In this document: in pieces, positions 47,689 through 58,613 of the stretch
How the letters are laid out: every line of letters starts with the position of its first letter
Position numbering within the stretch: position 1 is the first letter of the stretch
Source of the DNA: Podospora comata
Lineage: Eukaryota > Ascomycota > Sordariomycetes > Sordariales > Podosporaceae
Assembly: GCA_017354895.1 (NCBI GenBank)
Contig: CP071494.1
Coordinates: 4,526,001-4,590,000, forward strand
Direction of reading: 5' to 3'
DNA length: 64,000 bases
Translations under genes and position numbers: made by a program
The notes under the pieces: generated by a model
Seen by the model: the letters and a program-made list of their open reading frames with translations, nothing else
The model's database searches: none
What the model was told of the DNA's origin: nothing

Positions 47689-48329
47689 TTGCGCGGCAAT
47701 TTTGCATGTTGCCACTCGTTCTGCCTGCCCGTGGGAGAATATCCGGAATTGGACGCTGTAAGTGAGTTGGAGAGCCTGACACGGTTTGAAAGGCAGCAAA
47801 GACAAAAGGCTGCGCGACAATGGAACGTGAGCACGTGACCACTTCTGGGTTTTCACTGGACAGTGAGTGACACGGTCCAGAGCAGTTGCTACCTGTAGAT
47901 CGCCTTTTCTGCTACTATTTCGAAGCTTCATTTTGATACTATGCGTAAACTTAAGAGTATTTCCTGCCTTTTTCCGACATGAGAGTCATCACCACAACTG
48001 CTTTGTTGAACATCCAACACACAGCTACACAGCCGACCCCAACCCTCTCCCCGTAACTTGCTCGTCCCCCGCAGATCTTGGCACTCTTTGACAGCGGCCT
48101 CTTTCCGCCCATGAACCCACCATCCCCGGATTTACAGGGGCAGGATGGGACGGAATCCCGGTCAACCAACCACTGAGAAGAAAGGAACAACATCCAGTTC
48201 AAGGCCGAGGCTCGTGATCCGCCTGCTTTTGACGTAAATAGCGAATACGTTCTGCTGGTATTCAAAATGTGATTTCACATCATCTTCTGCAGTCTTTTTT
48301 ATCTCAACAAACGCGTACCCACCGTTACA
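47689..48329. other. Divergent promoter between the ERCC6L2-like and AidB-like genes
   Basis: About 640 nt, of which the left 243 nt are an in-frame extension of the helicase gene that I treat as leader. It may serve as a shared promoter. Confidence 0.6.
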
Positions 48330-50324
48330 ATGGAGCCTTCAAGTTCGAATACTGGTTTTATCCAGCAACAGCCCGTGATCAACAACCAGTTCTATGATGA
48401 TGTGAGCTACCAAAGAGTAGCCAGATGTATGCTTCCCTGTAGGAAATTTCATCACAAAATCACTAACAGCTGATAGTATTCCTGCCATCGGATATCCTTG
48501 ACAAAATCACACCCGATGCTGCCCAGATCGGCCAAGAGATCTTGTCTCAGCAAGTCTTCGATTGGGTAACTGACGCCGAGCATAACCAGCCATATCTGCG
48601 CGGAAATGGCCGGGATTCATTCGGCAAGCCCAAAAGCGAGCTGGTTGTTGGCGAGGGATGGCGAAAGCTTCAAGGCTATGGCTTCAAAAAGGGGTAAACG
48701 CCTACAAGACCTACATGCCGGGTTGCCGTGCTAATGCCATCGCAGAGTCGTTGCTTTGAACTACGACACTGACCACGGCCCTTACACTCGCCTTGTCCAG
48801 TTTTTGCGGTGCCACCTCTGGGAAGCATCATGCGCCAATACCCTCTGCCCAGCGGCTATGCAAGATGGCGCGGCCCGTCTCCTTCAACGTCATCTGTTCT
48901 CTTCTGCCGCGAAGAAACTCTCGCCGATTGAACGTGAGGTCTTTCAGAATGCCTACAGCCACCTAACCTCCCGTGACCCAACCAAAACCTGGACCAGCGG
49001 CCAATGGATGACTGAGCGAACTGGCGGCAGCGACGTATCTCAGACAGAAACCGTAGCCACTTACGACCCCTTTCCTTCCTCAGCCCCAGTCCCCTTGGCA
49101 TCACAGTCCGAATCCATCCCCCTTGGCCCATGGTCCATCTCCGGCTTCAAGTGGTTCTCATCAGCCACCGACTCCCACATGACCATTCTCCTCGCCAGAA
49201 CCCATCCCTCCAAGGGCGTATCCGCCTTCTTCGCCCCCATGCGCCGCCATAACCCTTCCCTAGTCTCCCACACGGGCGAAAGCGGAAACGGCACCGAACT
49301 CAACGGCATCACCATCCAGCGTCTCAAGCACAAATTCGGCACCCAATCCCTCCCTACAGCAGAGCTCGAGCTCAAGGGTATGCGAGGTTGGCTTATTGGC
49401 GAGGAGGGCAAAGGAATCCAGGAAATCAGCACCATCCTCAACATCACCCGCGTGCACACTACCGTCTCTTCCATGGGCTACCTCGGGCGTTCGCTCGGCA
49501 TCGCCCGGTCCTTTGCCCTTGTCCGCCCCGTCGGAATGGGCAAAGGCAAGCGAATTGCCTTGTCGTCGCACCCTTTGCATATGAGAACACTGGCCAACAT
49601 GACGACTGATTATCACGGTATGATGCTGCTGACGTTTTACACAATCCACGCTCTCGGTCTGGATGAGCGGTCTCTTCCCTCCAACCAAGCGGCGACAAAG
49701 GTCCCGACTCCACCTAAGGAGTTGGTCCAGCCTTTACTCAGGGTACTGTCCAGTCTTCACAAGTCCTATGTCTGCAAGATAACTGTCCCACTGGTGTACG
49801 GCTGCATGGAAGCGCTGGGAGGGGTAGGATACATGCAGAATGTCGAGTCTGAGCATCTCAATATCTCTAGACTGTTCCGCGATTGCTGCGTTGGTGCTAT
49901 TTGGGAGGGGACGACTGATGTCTTGGCTAGTGATACGCTTCGTGCTTTGAAGCACCCCCTGAGCGGGAAGCAGTCAGTTCAAGCTTTGGATTGGTTGATT
50001 CTGTCGTCGAAGAATGCAGGGTTGGTAGAGGAATGGCAAGTGTTGAAGAACAAGATTGATACGGGCAAGCAGGAGGAACTGTTGCCTGAGGCTAGGGGGT
50101 TGGTGTTTAGGATTGCGGAGATTATCATCTCGGTGCTGTACTTGGTTGATGCTGAGGCTGATCCGGGGGTTGAGATTGAGGCCATGTGTGCTAGGTTTAT
50201 GGAGAAGAAGGGTTTCAGTGTTTGTGAGGCGCCGGGGAAGAGGGCAAGGGAAGGAGGGTTGAAGCTCGATCAGGCGATTGTTTATGGCGCTGGGAAGGAC
50301 CTTGCTCAGGGCGCGAAGCTCTAA
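48330..50324 (+). CDS. AidB-like acyl-CoA dehydrogenase family protein
   Basis: Exons are 48330..48426, 48477..48693 and 48746..50324 (introns 50 and 52 nt), giving 630 residues. FAD-binding acyl-CoA dehydrogenase fold of the AidB branch: GQWMTERTGGSDVSQTET matches the AidB MTExxGGSDV motif. It also has SGFKWFSSATDSHMTILLART, VHTTVSSMGYLGRSLGIAR, VYGCMEALGGVGYMQN, and RLFRDCCVGAIWEGTTDVLA, the family's C-terminal helix signature with the usual Arg. In bacteria AidB is induced by alkylating agents and binds DNA. Fungal AidB-like proteins are mostly uncharacterised, and many may be ordinary acyl-CoA dehydrogenases. No mitochondrial presequence or PTS1 is evident (C-terminus AQGAKL). The ends and phases are well supported. 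Confidence 0.93.
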
Positions 50325-51158
50325 ATATTGACTATCATAAACAACGATCGCAGCGTGCTTCAACAGTACAGATGTGCTTCCAACAGCCCATAAGACGAGG
50401 GTCACTACACCAAGATTTGCTTGCATGTTTTAGTAACTGACACTGAAAAAGAAAGGAACAAAAGTCATCGTAGCCTCAAGCTTCGGTTTCCTTGCCCCCC
50501 AGCTTCATCGTCCGAGCATTCTCATACCAGCGTTCGCGAGCCTCGAGTGCTTCAGCCAAAATATCGAAGAAATGAGAACTGGCCCGTGGCATCGCAAGCA
50601 AGCGAGGCGCAACGGATCCGTGTGCGACGTGCCTGGTAGCCTGCTTCCGTCGATCAGATTTGCGAGTAGGGGGAGGAGAGGATGAAGGAACAGAAGGAGA
50701 CAGCATGAACCCCAAGGAGGCTCGCCAGAAGGCGAATAGGCGGGCAATCTTCTGTCTCTCTCTCTCTCTCTCGCTGGCGCTTCGCAACAGTTCAGCGTCG
50801 CCACATGTTGGCACGATTCTCGCCTGCGAGCGCGATTCGTCGGCAGACGAATTTCAGCCGAGCATTTTGTACTCTTCTTGTTCATCTGAAGTTGACGTTT
50901 GCGGACATTACACTTCTTTTTCGGTAGGTATTTTGAGCCTTTCTCAATCTGCCGCCTGAGCTTTTCCTGCTCGAAATGTTGGCTTTCCGAACAGCTTCTT
51001 CACTCCACACAAGCATTTGTCTAAGGTACGTACCCTTAGGCAGTGAGACGAGCAAAAGTATTGTTGCTTATTTATCAAACATATAGGTATATAACACACC
51101 CCGGTGACATCCGACTTTATCCCCATCTCCAACACCGTATTCCCACCGCAACCCCCCC
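50325..51158. other. Intergenic region holding at most one small doubtful gene
   Basis: This covers the 3' flanks of the AidB-like gene (plus) and the first cysteine-rich gene (minus). A short CT repeat lies near 50755-50774. The only frame that looks protein-like is listed separately (50476-50706). Confidence 0.5.
50476..50706 (-). CDS. Small hypothetical protein, doubtful
   Basis: 76 codons if the ATG at 50706 is used (MLSPSVPSSS). It has a basic middle (TRKSDRRKQATRH) and a helical C-terminus (FFDILAEALEARERWYENAR) that looks more protein-like than chance frames nearby. I recognise no family. The frame stays open further up through a CT-repeat that would encode Glu-Arg repeats, so the start is arbitrary. 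Confidence 0.3.
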   Translation of the reverse strand: MLSPSVPSSSPPPTRKSDRRKQATRHVAHGSVAPRLLAMPRASSHFFDILAEALEARERWYENARTMKLGGKETEA

Positions 51159-51548
51159 TCACTGCCAGTTCTCATCCGGCACCGGGCATCCAATCCTCTG
51201 CTGGCAGCCAAACCCAGGATCGGCCCCTCCACAACAGGTCACAAAGGCCAAGGCGTGATCATGGTTCATGCCGGGGCAAAGCTGAAGGTTAAGTGTTGGG
51301 ACCTGCGAGACTGGGTGAGGCATGAAAGAGGTAAGACATACCTGCTGCCCATTCAGAGTGCTACCGATGGCAGCGCAGCACGTGGCCGATTTCGAAGGGT
51401 CAACGTCACCGGAGCACCCACAGCTGTAGAAGAAATCACCGGTCATTGGAGCTGGTAGCGGGTTCGGGGATTTGATGGCGTTGGAGGAGGGAGCGGTGAT
51501 GGCGGTGGTGGCGGTCAAAGCCTAGAGGAGAGTGGTGAAGGTGCGCAT
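51159..51548 (-). pseudogene. Small secreted cysteine-rich protein, copy A, apparently broken
   Basis: The same two-exon plan as the next two copies: 51342..51548 and 51159..51281 on the complement, with an intron at phase 0 in the matching place. The first exon opens MRTFTTLL, as copy C opens MRAFTTLV. The mature part shows SCGC, ATCC, LCPGMN, VTCCGG, GFGC and GCPVP, with the spacing of its paralogues. As it stands it looks broken, with about one break. It is otherwise well preserved, so the break would be recent, or a sequencing error or unusual decoding. I recognise no named family. Confidence 0.6.
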
Positions 51549-52203
51549 TGTGGGTAGATCTTTTGGCTTGAGTTGAGTTTTGATGATCTTTTTCCACCTA
51601 CTTACCTACTTATGAGAGGGAAGGCAGAGCTGTTTGTCGACATATATCTCGAGTTGTCTCTAAGCAGCGATGGAAACAATACCTCCGAAAGCTGTTGGTC
51701 TTTTACCCCTGCTTCAATATACTGTAAATTTCTACCTGTTTACTTGGCAGGTAGTAGTGGTGATGCGACTAGGTACTTTTGCAAACCCGGACAAAGGAAA
51801 AGAGACTATTGTGGCATCACATACAGCATAGGCATAAGCAACGCTCTCAGCGATCTCTCTAAGGGTTTAGTAAGAGTGCTTTAAGACCTCGACTACGATT
51901 CGGCAGCTCATTACAAACTCTTCAGGTTTTTGTTTCCGTCTTCAATTCCCATTCATTATCCGAGAAACGGGCAGAAACATCACCAAGTGCATGGCTCTTG
52001 TGATGGCACTTGGCAGTTGGTGACGCGGCCTTTAGAGCGGAGCGAACAATCTGCTGAACCAAAGAGCATGCAAACCCTGCAGGTTTGAGTCCCATGATGC
52101 GAATCGTATGGAATTATCGATTGCATTCAGACGCTATCTTCTTTAAGCCCCCAGAACTTCATGTTGTTGGGACCAATTCAAGGCTCTCAGGTTGACCCTC
52201 TAC
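51549..52203. other. Spacer between cysteine-rich copies A and B
   Basis: About 655 nt, holding the upstream region of copy A and the 3' flank of copy B. No coding signal and no clear repeat is shared with the next spacer. Confidence 0.5.
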
Positions 52204-52687
52204 CTACACCAACTCCCTAACAGGAACGCTCTCTCCACCATTGCCGACAACTGCAGTCTCGGCCATTGCAATGTCATACTTCATAACCCTACACCTCCCC
52301 TGAGGGCCCCTGTCTACATAGCTATCGCCCCCATCAGGCCTAGGGCAACGCGTCTTCTGCGAACACCCATAGCCGTTCTTGCTCCCGCAGCATGTTGCGA
52401 ACGTCGTAGCGCCAGTGAGGTTCATCTTGATGCAGGTCTGCCTCAATGTCAGCAAGCCATTCACTCCTCATTCATGGTAGAAATACAGGGGTTGGATTCT
52501 CATCGAAGGTCCCATCAATGGAGGCACAGCACTGAGCAGAGAGATCATCCTCAGCACACCAGCAGTCATACTGGCACCTGCGATCAATCTTGTCGATTAT
52601 CGACCAGAGGAAGTCAGGGACATGAAGGGCGGTGGTGGTGCTGGCCAAACCGGCCAGAGAGAAAAGCAAGGTAGCGGAGACGCGCAT
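52204..52687 (-). CDS. Small secreted cysteine-rich protein, copy B
   Basis: Exons on the complement are 52487..52687 and 52204..52437, with a 49-nt intron at phase 0, giving 144 residues. The N-terminus MRVSATLLFSLAGLASTTTA is a classic signal peptide. The mature protein has RRCQYDCWC, AQCC, TCIKMN, ATCCGS, GYGC and TRCPRP, aligning cysteine for cysteine with copy C. A further Cys lies in the longer C-terminal tail (GRCRVMKY). About 11 cysteines in 125 residues suggest a disulfide-locked extracellular protein. Intron position relative to the cysteines is the same as in A and C. Function is unknown: effector-like, cell-wall or antimicrobial roles are all open. The 5' and 3' ends follow the open frames. 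Confidence 0.75.
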
Positions 52688-53367
52688 GTTGTATTCGTGA
52701 TAGTTAAGCTTGTGCGTTATGCCGTCATCCGTGATGGTAAAAGTATTCTGCAAGGAAGGAAAACGCACCTAGTGAACACTGTGGGCAGATGATGAGATGT
52801 TAAGACCTACGAGGTAGTGTGCCGAGGAAGCGGATCAGCTTTCGATGACGTCTATAAAGCCAGAGTCTTCTTGTTAGACGAATGGTAAGACTGGGCCGAG
52901 ATACGGCGACCGAAGTTATACTGCTGCCTATGAACTTGGCCTCATCACATTGGTTGGAGTGTTTGTTGTAAGATTGAAAACATGGACCCTGCAGCAACAT
53001 TTCCAACTGCATAATCTTTGTGTAACGAGGAGTGTAAACATGGATACTAATTGACAGCCTGACTACACGCCACGTTTGAAGACCAGCTTTACCTGTCTTA
53101 TATTCCTCTTTTCTCGGTTCATTCGACTTCACAAGAGATAATCCTCTAGATTCCTATTTGTACCTAGGCAGGTGTGTACTGAAACGAAACATAGCTAGAT
53201 ATTCCCCGGGGGCCCCGAATTAACTCTTACCAACGAACCGGAATTTCCACCATCACCTTCTATCACCATCAGAACCTCACACTCCAAAGATCTCCCACCA
53301 TGAGCTTCCATGACTGTCAATCCTTATGACCATCACCAACTCCCTTCAGCTACCCCATATCAACTCC
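52688..53367. other. Spacer between cysteine-rich copies B and C
   Basis: About 680 nt without a coding signal. It contains the promoter of copy B. Confidence 0.5.
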
Positions 53368-53740
53368 CTACCACTGACCAGGAGCCGGGCATCCAAAACC
53401 AAACCCACAACCATAAGTCCCCCCACAGCACTGGGTGTAATCCTGAGCCGTGGTATTATTCATATCGACGCACCACTATCAGAAACATCACCTGTTAGCA
53501 ACCGCCTGAGGCACCCCCGGCAGGAAAAATACATACGCCAGTAGACTCATCAAACCTTCCCCCAGAAGCAACACAGCACTCCTTGCTCTGCTCGACAGAG
53601 TCGACGCAGGTGCAGAGGTAGAGGCATTCGTCGTTGGCGAGAGCGTCCCTGACAAGAGGCGAGAGAGCAGAAGACGCAGGAGCGGCGATGGTGCTGCTTG
53701 CGAGGCTGAGAGCCATGACGAGGGTGGTGAAAGCGCGCAT
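53368..53740 (-). CDS. Small secreted cysteine-rich protein, copy C
   Basis: Exons on the complement are 53537..53740 and 53368..53475, with a 61-nt intron at phase 0, giving 103 residues. The signal peptide (MRAFTTLVMALSLASSTIAA) is followed by a short propeptide-like stretch. Ten cysteines then follow in the order ECLYLCTC, ECC, WCVDMN, QCCGG, YGC and FGCPAP, enough for five disulfides. The last exon ends PAPGQW, close to copy A's PVPDENWQ. It lies next to copies A and B on the same strand, so the three arose by tandem duplication. A TATATAAG box sits about 110 nt upstream. It matches no family I can name. Confidence 0.78.
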
Positions 53741-54370
53741 TTTGGATGCTCTTTAAGTAGCTTGATTGTGACAAAGGTAGCTGTGTTGTGAAAGCCTGTC
53801 TCGGTGATGCTGGGGACAACTCTCTCCTTTGGGTGTTCTTCCTCTCAACTTATATACTCGGCGCCCAAACTCCTGGAAGGTTGGAATATCGGGATGACCC
53901 CATAGTATTTTGCTACACCAAGAGGTTAAAAAAGGGGGAAGGCCCAGATTATCGCCAACAGCATACCTCTGATGACGCGGCCATAACTACTGTGACGCGG
54001 CCATAGCTACTGTATACCAACACAAGTCCCCCTTCCTATTATTCTCTCGGTTGGCCCCTGATTTCTAGTCCTCACCACACAGCATCACCACAAGTTAAGA
54101 ACTTGTGTTTGCTCTGCCCCATAACGCATCATACCCTCAAGTCCGCCCCTTACGCAACACTCGCCCGGTTAGGTATGCGCTCGCCTCCCCAATAGGGTAA
54201 GCCCTCCCTATCACAATCGGCATCAAACAGCACAAGCCAACTTGATGTAACATCTTGCTGATTCGCCACGAACAGCTCTATTACATGCTGCGGCGCGCTT
54301 TGGTCCTATCCTGCTACCCAGTCAAAGCTGTGCCTTTCCCCTTAAACACCCAGCACAACAACACCCCCCC
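53741..54370. other. Upstream region of cysteine-rich copy C
   Basis: About 630 nt between copy C and the 3' end of MED1. It contains the TATA-like box at 53849-53856 and nothing coding. A short direct repeat (CTGATGACGCGGCC / CTGTGACGCGGCC) lies near 53970-54003. Confidence 0.5.
53849..53856 (-). promoter_or_regulatory. TATA-like box (TATATAAG) of cysteine-rich copy C
   Basis: Reads TATATAAG on the minus strand, about 109 nt before the ATG at 53740. This is a reasonable spacing for a core promoter of an inducible fungal gene. Confidence 0.45.
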
Positions 54371-56514
54371 TTAATTCCCCCACCTCGTCACCAGAAAGTT
54401 CGCCCACTTCCCAATATCCTCCAACGCCTCCAACACCAACCCAATATCCTCCACCCTCCTCGTCCTCCCATTCTTCCCCACCATGTTCCCCTCATCCAGC
54501 ACATTCTGCGCCTCCACATGGACATGCCCATTCTCCCTAATCTCGAGGAGGATGTTCGCCGTCTTGTTCTCACTGAACGGGAACACAATCTGAAGACGCG
54601 GAACCGGAAGGATGGTGAGAGTAACATCAATGTTCAAGTCCAGCTTCTTCCCTGTTTCATTCGCTCCCCGTTCGGTTTCGGCCGCGGCATCATCCTCTTG
54701 CCTGATGCCAGCAGACGAACCCCCGTTCAAGCCGGACTGCATGAAGCCAGAAAACTCATCCATGTTAGTTTTGGTCATTGTAGTTCCGTCCCCGGCAGTC
54801 GTTGGCGATACTTTCGTCGAGCTGAACGTGATATTTGTGCCGGCGACCTCCTCGAAGCTGTTCTCCAGTAGGATCGACAAAAAGACATATTGCCGAAGAT
54901 GGGGCAACATCATCACCAGGTGTTGAGGGTGAGAAAAGGTGAGCTCGGTAAGAGTCTTGCCATAGACTGGCTCGTAGACGTAGAGAGTATTCGTGTGGTT
55001 CATGATCTGCACCTCCTCGCTTTCGTTGGGGTGCGGAAAGTTGGGGATCTTCTTGTGGCATACTGTGGTCCTCGCTTCGGCGTTGGCTTGGTCGCTGCTC
55101 TTAAGATTGCCAGTGTTGGGCGCCTGGGGGAGTACCAAGTTGTCAAAGGTGGTCAGCTTTTCGGGGGCGCTGTCCACCACCCCAACGCCGAGTTGCCGTA
55201 TCTTGTCCCAGAGATCGGCGGATATGTGAATGGGAGGGTCGAAGATGGCTTGAAACACGGCTTCAGGAAGACGTGGGGTGTGGAGCAGAACCCCTGGATC
55301 TGATTTCTCATCCTCGGGGGTTGGAAGATAGGTCGGGGGCGGGTCGAGCCAGTCAACGACAGGGCCCAACTCATCCGGCAATGGCATCCTCTCAATGTCC
55401 ACACTGATCCATTTGTCAGAGATGCGTACTGGGCTGACGGGGTTGTTTGGGTTTAGAGAGGTGCATCCGATGAGGAGACTCCATGTTTTGCTGTTGTCGA
55501 TCATCTCGGCGGTTTGCTCTGGGGTTTCGCTCTTGAAATTTCTGCCCTGCTTCCAATAATCTAGGCTCAGACCTGTCTTGTGGCGCGAGTTCATCGTTGG
55601 TCTGCCACTTCTAGTGCAGAGCGCGAGACACTCGATCTCGAAATCTCGTTTGCCCGCAAAGGCCGGCTCTTCTCTCAGCTTTTGCATTTCCCAATGATGT
55701 AGGCGAAGTAAACTTTCGTAGACCCCAGCCACGGCCTCGTACAAATTAAGTCCAGGGTTCAGGCTGAGTTTGTCTAGCATGGCGAGCCTTTCAAAGTTGT
55801 CCGCAAATCCGGCGAGAGACTTGGTTAGGGGGAGCTGGCCGTCTTCCAACTGCAAATCCTTGAGAAGGATTTCACCGGCTGCCGCGGCGTGCTTGCTGAC
55901 GATGTCGGCTGATTCGGGGAAGTTGAGACTGAGGGACAGCACGATGTCTTTTTGGAAGTCGATAGAGAGCTCCAGGGCTGCTCCAGCTATAATCAGGCTC
56001 TTTTTCTTTTCGTTGCCGACAGGCGCGTCCCAGAATACTTCCAGGCCGAGTCTTTTGGCCAGTCGCTCCAGGCCGGCTTCGCTGACGAGGCCTTTTCTTT
56101 GCTATGCTGCAGGTCAGAAAAATAGAATAGCAGAAGGAGGCATATGGGCCGTACACTTAGGATATCAATCATAGCATCCAGCCTTTTTGCTCGTTCATCC
56201 TCTGAAGTTTTGCCCAGGAAGCCTGAAAGGCCCGAGTCCAAGGAGCCCATGTTGAGTGCGCTGAGAGCAGCTGCGGCTGATGGACTGTCGAAGTTTACGG
56301 CTGGTACGGAAGGATGACCACCAAGAGTAGTCGCGGGTGATTTTTGGACTTGCTGTGGTGAGGATCGTGGACCGTGTGGTGAGAAGGCACTGGCAGCATG
56401 CGCGGCGGAGAATGGAGTCGAGACTGGCGGAGTCGCAACAGCGCCGTGTTGTGACTGGGAGGGAGTCTTGCCCTGCTGTGAAAGAGCATGTTTCATTGGA
56501 GTAGGAGTTGTCAT
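54371..56514 (-). CDS. med1: Mediator complex subunit 1
   Basis: Subunit of the middle module of Mediator, which links transcription factors to RNA polymerase II. Exons on the complement are 56155..56514 and 54371..56101, with a short 53-nt intron at phase 0, giving 696 residues. A Ser/Pro/Gln-rich N-terminus precedes the Med1 domain: RLDAMIDILSQRKGLVSEAG, LERLAKRLGLE, LSIDFQKDIVLSLSLNFPES, then SLAGFADNFERLAMLDKLS. Later blocks include WSLLIGCTSLNPNNP and ISVDIERMPLPDE. The order and wording match fungal Med1 as I know it, with the usual length. A neighbouring donor two bases off would break the frame, so the junction at 56155/56101 is well fixed. It is divergent from the poly-Q gene. Confidence 0.88.
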
Positions 56515-57352
56515 TTTGAATTGCGGTTGGCTTTCACCACCTGAATCTTATAGGGAGTGAGGCGTAGTGTTCAGGATTGCGAGGAGAAGAGCAACGTATT
56601 AATTGAACTTAAGTCGCGGAGTTTCAACTGGGTTAGTTGTCAATTATATCACGGTGAGTGATTGCAATATTATCAGAAATTGACTGGCTCGGCAGCAGTC
56701 ATGAAAGATGATCTTGGTGGGAAGGGCAAATTGGAATGAAGCAGGAGAATGAGAGTGAGAGTGAGAGTGAGAGTGAGAACCACAACCTTGAACCTAGAGC
56801 TTGGACCGCGCCCCACTATCTGACCGAAAAAACAGACAGCCAACCCTAACCCGTGAAGCTGGCATGTATGTATCTCGAAGTTTTCAACTAGGTTGAGGAT
56901 TCAGGCCTTTGCAATTTTTAGGCAATAATATGGCTCCTGAACTTGATATTCATGTCTGGATATCCAGGAGAGAGCCCGGCCAGAGGAATATGAAATCTGG
57001 ATATGCTGCTGGTGTGCGGCTGTCTACCGACATATATGGATGTCTTTGAAGCGCACCCGCGTCAGGGCGTCCAATGAACCTCTGCAGCCCGAGAAATGCA
57101 AACCGACATGCAAGAAACTTCTTTCTAAGAGGAGCTGCATTTATCTTATTTTCACTTTCACCTCAACGAGGAAAAAGAATGTCATTATCGCATGCACAGA
57201 AGAACTGCTTGAAGTCCATCCATCGTAGCCTCTGCTGGGCTAGGAACACCCCTGACACCCACGCTAATCTAATTGCTGTAGTGGGCGCGCCCCCAGCTGT
57301 TTAGTGGGTCAAATAAGTTGACACCCAAGCGCCGCAACGCTCACCACCCAGC
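56515..57352. other. Divergent intergenic region between med1 and the poly-Q gene
   Basis: About 840 nt. It holds a (GAGAGT)n run at 56751-56779 and no coding signal. Confidence 0.6.
56751..56779. repeat. (GAGAGT)n hexanucleotide repeat
   Basis: About five units in the divergent promoter region between med1 and the poly-Q gene. Confidence 0.85.
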
Positions 57353-57418
57353 ATGGACTTTCCAGCTCCACCATCCCTCCTCCAGCAGTCGCAATACTCG
57401 CAGCATCACCACCAGCAC

Positions 57419-57467
<49 letters not shown>

Positions 57468-58613
57468 TACAACTACAGCTACAGCTTCAATACCAGCAAC
57501 AGATCCAATTCTACGAGCAGCAACAGCATCAACAGCAGCTCCTGGCCATGAACGGCATGAACGGCGCCAACATGCAGGGAGCCATGGTTGGCGTCCCCAT
57601 ACCAGCCGGCCAGGCATCCGAGTTGACCTTTATCTACAACATGGTCGACACTCTCAGCGGACAGCTCGCCCAAAACCAGCGCACTCTCGAAGAAGTCATC
57701 TCTTGCGTCGGCCGTATTCGCGCCCGGGCGAGGTCACAGTCGCTAGGAAACGAAGAGCTGATCAACCTGTCAGCGGATGAAATCAAGGGTACATCTCCCC
57801 ATTTTGTATTCCTCTACAAACTCAACCAACATGCTAACCCCTCCCTCTCCAGCCCAAGAAGCAGACCTCGACACCTACATATCAGTCCTCTCAGAAGCCT
57901 TCGAGAAAGCCAGATACTCGCGTGACCAAAACGCTTTCCTCCTCCACCAATTCGCCGAGAAAATGTCCTCCATGCTCCGAATCTTCCACGAATACAAAGC
58001 CAAGCACGTCAGCGACGTCTCGGCCTGGCACAAGTCCTACCGCAAACAACTAGCCGATGCGCGCGCGGAGAACTCCAGGCTCCGCGAACAAATCTGGGAG
58101 ATGCAGGCCCACGCCGGCGCCGCGAACGAGAAGCTGAGGAATTTCCGGAAGAAATACGACGAGGACGAAAAGAGGTGGGAGAAGAGGGTCGAGATGAAGG
58201 CCATGAGGCAGGAGTTGAGGTTCTGGAAACGGATGGCGATGCCACACTTGGCAGATGACGATCCGTACTGGAGTGACGACGATGACCTAGTGGATGTGGC
58301 TGAGAAGCAGAGGCTGCTGGAGATGCAGAAGATAGCGGCCGAGAACCTGGCGGCAGAAGCGGCGCAGTTGGCGGCTGCACATGCCGAGCTGGGAGACATC
58401 ACCGGCAACGACGAGGACGGCGGGGATCAAGAAGGGGATGGGGTTCCACCTCCTGCGCCGGCGCCGCCGTCTACAATGACGCCACATAACTTGGTGCGGT
58501 CGCTTGTGGGCGGGGTGCCGATGCAGAGGAGTGATGATGGGGATAATGCTGGGCCTGTTCCGCCGCCGAGGCCGTTGAGCGCGGCGAGTAGTACCGGGTC
58601 TTCGGGGCAGTGA
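57353..58613 (+). CDS. Poly-Gln coiled-coil protein, unknown function
   Basis: Exons are 57353..57788 and 57853..58613, with a 64-nt intron at phase 1, giving 398 residues. The N-terminus is His/Gln-rich with a run of about 16 Gln, then an LQLQLQLQ stretch. A conserved-looking helical block follows (LTFIYNMVDTLSGQLAQNQ, then TLEEVISCVGRIRARARS). A long coiled coil occupies about residues 190-300 (AFEKARYSRDQNAFLLHQFA; RKQLADARAENSRLREQ). After an acidic patch the C-terminus is Pro/Ser-rich. It looks like an orthologue of uncharacterised proteins in other Sordariomycetes. No catalytic motif is visible. A structural or scaffold role is the most that can be said. Confidence 0.82.
57409..57469 (+). 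repeat. CAG/CAA run coding poly-Gln
   Basis: Alternating CAG/CAA codons encode the Gln run near the N-terminus of the coiled-coil protein. Mixed codons slow slippage compared with pure CAG. Confidence 0.9.

Noticed and set aside
47689-47931. 81-residue N-terminal extension of the ERCC6L2-like protein
   Set aside because: The frame is open but the sequence lacks conservation-like features; the typical acidic fungal N-terminus MDGDEIEISDDD is a better start.
52060-52115. tRNA-like B-box (GGTTTGAGTCC)
   Set aside because: The flanking bases do not form a T-stem and no acceptor or anticodon stem can be drawn around it.
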